Assembly: GCF_014066305.1 (NCBI RefSeq)
Contig: NW_023501042.1
Coordinates: forward strand, 806,001 to 870,000
Source of the DNA: Letharia columbiana
Lineage: Eukaryota > Ascomycota > Lecanoromycetes > Lecanorales > Parmeliaceae
Reading direction: 5' to 3'
DNA length: 64,000 bases
A program made the position numbers and the translations under genes. The notes under the pieces were generated by a model. The model worked only from the letters and a program-made list of their open reading frames with translations, was not told where the DNA came from and ran no database searches. Shown one piece after another: positions 57,830 to 64,000 of this stretch. Numbering within the stretch: position 1 is the first letter of the stretch; each line of letters begins with the position of its first letter.

Positions 57830-60123
57830 TCACATGTTCAACAACGAGCCAATCTTTAACCTCCCCTCTCTTCCAGATGATCCAGAGCCAGACTCTCCTC
57901 CAGGCGGCGGTCCCGCAGACGTGCCCTCAGTCAAACGCTGCCACTCATTCATAAAATCTTGTCCTAATCCTGCCTCCATGTTGGGCAAGAATTGCGTGAT
58001 CGGCTGTTTGTAAGTCGATCTTGTGCACGCATCCAGCAGTTCCTCGGGCCCCATGCGTGCTGATACGCCCATCATATACTCGAGCTCGTCGGGGACAGGG
58101 ACACCGTATTCAGTGAGAGAGAGACGGAACATCTTCTGCAAAGGCCCCGCAACGGGGTAGCCGACCTTGGCTTCTTCGAGGGAGGTGAGGCAAAATTCCA
58201 CTGTTCTAGGGGTCGTATCACCTTGACCGTCGTACCGCACTACCGCATCGCACAAGTGAACCAGACAAAAAATTTGAAGTGGCGAGAGGTAATAGTTGGT
58301 ATAGATGTTTTTGTATTGGATCAAAAGTTGCACGCCTATTTTTGCATGGTCGACGACGAATCGTACGAGTTGTTCGTATGACTCCTGATGATAGTGATCG
58401 AGATGCAGGAGTGGCAGGAGCAGCTGAATGATAGCAGTGTGGTATTGAAGGCTGCAAAAAATCCCGTATAAGCAATGCTTTGAATGACGATGCTTTGAGG
58501 GGACACTTACTGTAAGTATAGAACATGAGGAAGCGGTTGGCCCTCGACGCTTCGAAGAACTGGGGGTAGTTCATCTTTCCATATAAAGAACCGCTGGAAA
58601 AGATCTAATACGGGATTGGCCGAAACCTTACCACGATTGCCGCAGTAGACAAGAATGCATTCGTGGACGATGCGATAGAGCTTTGCATGTTCACGAGCGG
58701 TCAAGGCTGCGAAGCTCTGTCGGTCGTCGGCGTTCTCTTCCCCAGTTTCCAGCTTACTGTCGCCAGGTTGCTGATGCATATTCCATTTACCTCCAAGTAG
58801 GTCTACAGCAATGTTCGCAAAAGGGTTGGCACGCGTCGAGATAGGAGCGATGGGTTTTTGATAGGTCAGACCTGACCATGCACTGCCTCCATAAGCCTCA
58901 CGAGTCAGACCACATCAATTTGGACTGGCAACATACGTGTGCAAGGTCAGAATCCCCCATGCCGCCACTTCCTCCGCTTCAGAAGACTGCTCTGATGTTT
59001 GCTTGGCAATCAAGCTTTCCACAGCCAACCTTAGGTGCGAAGAAGCAATGAGACCGTGTCCGGATCCAAGTTCAACGAGGAACATTATTGCGTAAGTCTG
59101 TATCGAGGTCATCTTCGCACAGTCCGCATGCTTCATCAGAGATTTTGTTTCATTGATGAACTGTGTCTGAAGAGATTGGATTCCAGACTTTGTTTGCTCA
59201 TCGTCGCTCCCCGTGTCGTGGAGAAGATGACAGGACATGGCACAGATGATGTTGACCAAGGCTGACGAACAGTAAACATCCGCACAGTCCCTGAAGCTTG
59301 ACGTGAAGTGCGCCTCGTCGAACAGCATATGAACGGGATGTATCCAGGTAAAGTACAACTTGACCAGGTGCTCGATCAGTTCCGCTTCCGTGGACACGTT
59401 GGTCCAAAAGCGAGGATCATGATTCTCGACCAAGTTTCGATGATACTGTTCGATGGCTTGACCGATCTCAAATTCGGTTGTGGGAGACAGTGCCTGGGTA
59501 CCTGATCCGACCGAAGGCCGCCCAAGCCACTCAGCAATCGCTCGATTAGATTCGCCGCGCTTTATTCTGCCAATGATCTCGATACCCTGTCCATCGTCTT
59601 TGAGTGAAGCTATGATTTTCTCGATCCAGCTGTTCTTTTCCCCTAATGAATCCTTCTCCTCTTCCAAGTGTTCATTCTTCCGCTGCAGACGTTGAATTTC
59701 TCGAATCATCTGCTCCTTTGCTGTCTTGGCATGTATCTCGTAATGACAAGATCCTGAGACGTGACGTTGCACGCAGCGTCGACAGGCAGGCTTGACGCCG
59801 TCGCACTATGGACGATGGCTTAGTATGTTGACTTTCCACCACACATGAAAAGACGAAAGAATGGGGAAGCAGCAACTCACTTTGGCCCTCGCCTTCTTGC
59901 AATTCGTGCAGGCATTGGGAGTGACTGAATCAGGAACCTTTCTTCTTCTGCCCGCGGACGTTGCAGGTCTGGATTGACTTGATGCTTGTTCCGAGGCGTT
60001 TGGGTTGGAGGAAATTGTGGTATTTGTGGGAGATGATGGCTGGACATCTTGCATAGACTGGCCAGAGCTGTCAGTCGCCGTGGTATCGGACCGTTTTATC
60101 TCTGATTCAGTCGTTTCAGCCAT
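57830..60123 (-). CDS. Zn2Cys6 fungal transcription factor
   Basis: Exons 59881-60123, 58937-59805, 58511-58882 and 57830-58451; introns 75, 54 and 59 bp; 701 residues. The start at MAETTESE (60123) is the first ATG of the frame. After about 65 Ser/Thr-rich residues comes the binuclear zinc cluster ACTNCKKARAKCDGVKPAC followed by RRC and a last Cys in GSCHYE, with the first splice inside the cluster. A coiled coil follows (REIQRLQRKNEHLEEEKDSL), the usual dimerisation element, then the fungal regulatory domain with FWTNVSTEAELIEHLVKLYF and WIHPVHMLFDEAHF. The C-terminus is Gly/Ser-rich. Six Cys are intact. Targets unknown. The 5' leader is a TTCTG array. Confidence 0.92.
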
Positions 60124-60154
60124 GGCGCCATCAACGGTTTGTCGCAAGCCGGAA

Positions 60155-60256
60155 TCTGTTCTGTTCTGTTCTCTTTGTTCTGTTCTGTTCTGTTCTGTTC
60201 TGTTCTGTTCTGCTCTGTTCTGTTCTGTTCTGTTCTGCTCTGTTCTGTTTTGTTCT
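60155..60256. repeat. TTCTG pentanucleotide array in a 5' leader
   Basis: About 20 copies of TTCTG with a few substitutions (CTCTG, TTTTG). It begins about 30 nt upstream of the transcription factor ATG, so its mRNA leader would be a CAGAA/GAACA repeat. Confidence 0.9.
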
Positions 60257-62163
60257 TACTACTGCGATTAAGGTGAAGGTGGATGGGGTGAGTTCTGCTG
60301 TGTTGTTGGATAGATGTAAGGGTTGATCAGGTTGTCGCTAACAGTAGGAGGCGCTATCATGAGCCTTATGACAACATGCCTTCGACGGTCCTTGTTACCG
60401 GACGGAACTGTTCAATGACTAAATTTGGTGATTCCTGGTCTAAGCGAGCAAAGTGGACCTTTTATTGGTCAAGACCACCGGAGGTGTGAGCCGGTGATAG
60501 TTCTCCAAGCATTGCTAAATCCACCCGGTGCCATGTTTGTTATGGGAATGAGGGTAAAGTATGCGAGAAGGCGAAAGGGCAAGGGAGTCCATTGATACCC
60601 TTAAAGAGATGGGGGCAAATTCACCCAAATGACGTTGGCCGAGACACACCCCCCGTTGAAATGCTACTTCACTTTATATTAGCCTGTTGGGAAGTGGAAC
60701 AGCGGAGTCATCAGTGCAACGGACACTTCTCCAAATCGAAGGCGCGCTCCCTTCTTCTTTATGCCCGAGTACCTACTTTATGTCTTCATACCATTTCATG
60801 GAAACGATGCAGGCTCAATGCCTCTATGACTGGTAGGTATGCTAGATGAATCATTTTTCCGAGCATCGAAATCATCTTCTAATGCCCCCAATTAATACGA
60901 AGTAAAAGCAGAGGTCATCAGGAGGGCTGTCTTGGCATATGTCACGATTTTGTGGGTGACATGATTACATCAACTTTGGAAATCGCATCCCCAACTTCCG
61001 GACTTCGGTCTCCGGAAATGAATACTTTACTTTAGTACTAATTACTTTACTTCCAAAATCCCATGTCCGATTCGCGCTAGTAGCTACGACTCGCTCTCGA
61101 ATCGTGCTTACTTAATCAAAGTCTGTCTGGGGGGGTAAATCAAAGTCGCAGCGGTATTACTGTCTCTGTTGGTAGGTAGTTTGATGAAGATAATCTAGCC
61201 GTTGGCTATAGTGGTACCGGTAGTATGGTCAAGTGCCCAGCGACAGCAATCAAATGGTAATTGAAATTGCCGTGGTTGTTATCCATCTGGGAGGGGTTCA
61301 CTCTTTTTCAGGGTTTGGCCAAGGTTGGTTTACTCTTTCAAGTATGTAATCGGGTGGGGTTACTTTTGACAGGGGGACTACTTTTTGATATCGGAGGAAT
61401 CTCCGAGGACCGATGGTGATTGGGACCGGAGACACCTCCCGCTTTTTCATGACGATCTTTCCTTGCATACGGTACCTAGCTAGGGACTAGGGACAAGGTT
61501 CACAACAGCTTACCACCATTTCTCATGTAATGTACCTATCCGTATTCTATTCTACTTTACCTTAGCTCATCCCACAATACTTCTGAATGTGCCACGAGAG
61601 AGATTATATGTAATAATGATCAGTTTGTTGTGAATGTACTGAAAGTACATTACCATCTCCATTCTCCTCCAATACTTTACGTTACGTGCCAGACGCCAGG
61701 CCAAACGGTGCAGCTTCCTACTGTACAAGGTCGAGAGGACGCTGGATTATCTGCTGCCTTTCCGGCTACGGTACCTCATCCGCCATGACCGACCTTAGCC
61801 TAGAGCTGCACTTTCTTCCACTTTGGATTCTGGGAGTAAATAATGTTGCATTTCCTTTCACCTTCCACCCCCCCACCCCATCCATTCCTAACTATATCAT
61901 CCAACTCTGCTGTCTCTTCCTTACTCATCTCCCTTTTCGCAGTCCAACTACTACACAAAATAGTAGCCTTGACCTTCTCTTGGCCGCACATCTACTTCTC
62001 CTCTGCGCCCAAGAAGGTGGGGCGCAAGCCGGCGCTGAAAACGCCAGGTGAATCTGATTACTGCAGCAGGAGCTCCCGCATGATTTGATCCTGGCGAATA
62101 GTCCGCGGTGCTCGGTTGTATCATTATCCCTTCAATTACCAAAGCTAAGACAACTCGCTGGCC
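60257..62163. other. Large divergent intergenic region, about 1.9 kb
   Basis: Lies between two divergent transcription factor genes. It has repeated TACTTTAC words (near 61021-61055 and 61550-61680) and no supportable gene. The size suits a long regulatory region. Confidence 0.5.
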
Positions 62164-64000
62164 ATGGCGGACCTTGAGCTCACCCTAACATGGCTCGGTA
62201 TGGATCGCTACCTCGAACGCTTTATTGAAGCAGGGTTCGATTCTTGGGAGACGGTTCTGGAGGTCACGGAGAATGATCTGGACGTCAGTATATGACATAC
62301 TCTGCCGCACGGGTCTCCACTGATCAGGCTCAGATTCTTAATGTGGACCTTGGGCATCGGAGAAAACTACAAAGAGAGATTGCCAACACCAAACGACTCG
62401 CTCGGGACCCGGCATTCGTCACTCCCTTGTACGGAATCGATCCTCTTCCACCGAACACTCGGAGAGGATTCTCATCCAGCAGCAACGACGTACAGCAGGG
62501 TGGCGCACCCACGAAACGGGGTTACAGACATCATCCCAAGCCGGATCCAAACGTCCCTGAGCGGCCGTACTCCGCATACGTGCTCTTCTCCAACCACACA
62601 CGCGAGCAATTGAAAGAGCAAAATTTGTCCTTCACTGACTTGTCGAAAGTAGTTGGCGAGAAATGGCAACAACTCACACGAGACGAGAGAGGAGAATGGA
62701 AGACGAAGGGCGCCATACCCTGGGAAAGATACAAAGCGGAACTGGCCGAGTACCAAAAGACCCATGATTTCCGGGAATATCAGCGCTACCTGACACAGTT
62801 CAAGGCCACTCAAGCTGCCAAGAACCCGCAAAGGAAGTCAAGCACTACCATGCAAAGCCCAGTGCTGTCTCCAAAACAGGCGAGCAGCTTTGCATCAAAA
62901 CCTAGCAAGCTGGCCGTCAGCCCCACCGGACGGTCAGTTTCTGAGCAAAAAATTTCAAAGATTGCCATTAAAAGACTCAAAAGAGATGAAGAAACCTGGA
63001 ATCAGTCGTCCGGCTCAGGGACACGTTCACCACGAGTCAGACAGGCATGCGAATCGTGTAGAGTTAGGAAGATCAAATGTTATGGGGAGCAGCCGACGTG
63101 TCGGCATTGCAGAGAGCTCGGGGTAGAATGTTACTATGCGAGTGGAAAGCGTGACCAGGGGAGAAGGTATGAAGCACCATTTCCCTTGTAAGCGTGAGGT
63201 TCATGCTCTTATGGTGGCCATGCCTACTCTGCTTTTCACTTTCGTTGAGACCGGCTAGACGCAAGCAATCCACGCTCTTCTACTGCTCAAATCCTGCACC
63301 TTCACACCAGCCTCGCTCTAGCAGGCCTCTTTGTACCTCGACTATCACTTGACGCCCTGACTCTGCTGACTTGATCTACTGTTAGACAGCATGACGAGAT
63401 TTGGCAGAAGCTCAAAGCGTACGAAGAACTACTCCTTAAGTTCGTGCCTCAGGTAGATGATGATGATCAACAGGCGATACAAGATGCCATACTCATGGTA
63501 TAACTCTATAATCCGAAGGTAAGACTTCAAATAACTCGTTGTTCCTAGCCACCGCACGACGAGGCCGCCAAAAACGCCTACAAAAAGACGATCACAGGTG
63601 AAAGCCAAAGCGGCAGTCTTGATGATGGAGGTGAACTGGACGCTTCTGACTTTGGTTCAATGGGTTCTACGGGCCATATCAACCAAGACGACACCCTGCA
63701 ACAGAGCTCTGTATATCATGTCCCGGCTTTTGCAGGACAGTCCTCCCAAACCAAGTGGACTGACAAATTGAATAAGGAATTGCTACCAAAGCAAGAAGCG
63801 AAAACGTTCACATCTCAAGATTGGAACCAGGGCTTCTCTCGAAAACCTCAGCCGTACGCAGAAGATACTGATACCGCTGTGGTTGGACATCAAATCGACC
63901 CCTTTTCATTGCCGGTCAAGTCCACAGCCGATTTTCTCGTGAACGCATACTTCTCGACGATGCACCTGTCATTTCCCATTCTCAACAAAGTGGACTTCAT
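62164..64000 (+). CDS. SAM + HMG-box + Zn2Cys6 transcription factor, partial (runs off window)
   Basis: Exons 62164-62283, 62328-63166, 63386-63497 and 63549 to the window end; introns 44, 219 and 51 bp, phases closing. The N-terminus is a SAM domain, completed across the first splice (LTLTWLGMDRYLERFIEAGF; DLGHRRKLQREIA). Residues about 117-186 are an HMG box (PERPYSAYVLFSNHTREQL; VVGEKWQQLTRDERGEWKTK), with a linker between them. Residues about 281-308 are a Zn2Cys6 cluster (ACESCRVRKIKC, then TCRHCRELGVEC). Then comes a helix (WQKLKAYEELLLKFVPQVDD) and the beginning of a fungal regulatory domain (YFSTMHLSFPILNKVDF), still open at 64000. It therefore combines two DNA-binding modules with an oligomerisation domain. 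Targets unknown. Confidence 0.9.

Overview
This window is nuclear DNA of a filamentous ascomycete (Pezizomycotina; the class cannot be fixed from sequence alone). The evidence is many genes split by short GT-AG introns (mostly 44-105 bp, shortest 39 bp), Zn2Cys6 transcription factors, a fungal N-terminal signalling domain, and single-copy housekeeping genes of fungal type. I see no CRISPR array, no bacterial-style operon, no rRNA or tRNA gene, and no intact transposon.

Layout. 0-22 kb: a broken gene with the fungal STAND-type N-terminal domain; a DUF4870/UPF0132-like membrane protein; an HMT1-type ABC half transporter; seipin, divergent from a one-helix membrane protein of unknown role; a decayed coiled-coil region with a 75-bp tandem duplication; an unknown helical protein; a small mitochondrial-type protein; an eight-repeat Ish1-like secretory protein; a D-2-hydroxyacid dehydrogenase. 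22.2-23.9 kb: an extreme low-complexity block of pentanucleotide arrays followed by C, G and A homopolymers over 100 nt long. 24-43 kb: oxysterol-binding protein, phosphoglucomutase, oligoribonuclease, Gfo/Idh/MocA oxidoreductase, a conserved fungal protein, Ubp16-like deubiquitinase, mitochondrial ribosomal bL9 and a CSC1-type osmosensitive channel. 43-64 kb: a large two-helix membrane protein, a decayed gene, a fructosyl-amine-oxidase-like flavoenzyme, TATA-binding protein (with a 13-nt microexon), a charged RNA-associated-looking protein, an Oms1-like methyltransferase, a Zn2Cys6 factor, and the 5' part of a SAM + HMG-box + Zn2Cys6 factor running off the right edge.

The genes do not form one pathway; this is an ordinary mosaic of independent fungal loci. 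Recurring themes are membrane and lipid homeostasis (seipin, OSBP, HMT1 transporter, CSC1 channel) and mitochondrial upkeep (bL9, oligoribonuclease, Oms1, Ubp16). I found no convincing new multi-gene system. The most consistent unexplained signal is technical or evolutionary: several otherwise intact genes, including phosphoglucomutase, are out of frame by one base next to G/C runs of 6-8, and the same window holds implausibly long homopolymers. Run-length errors in the assembly should be excluded before any of these genes is called a pseudogene.

Exon boundaries were placed by reading splice signals and checking that codon phase closes. Family assignments rest on recognised motifs, not on a database search.
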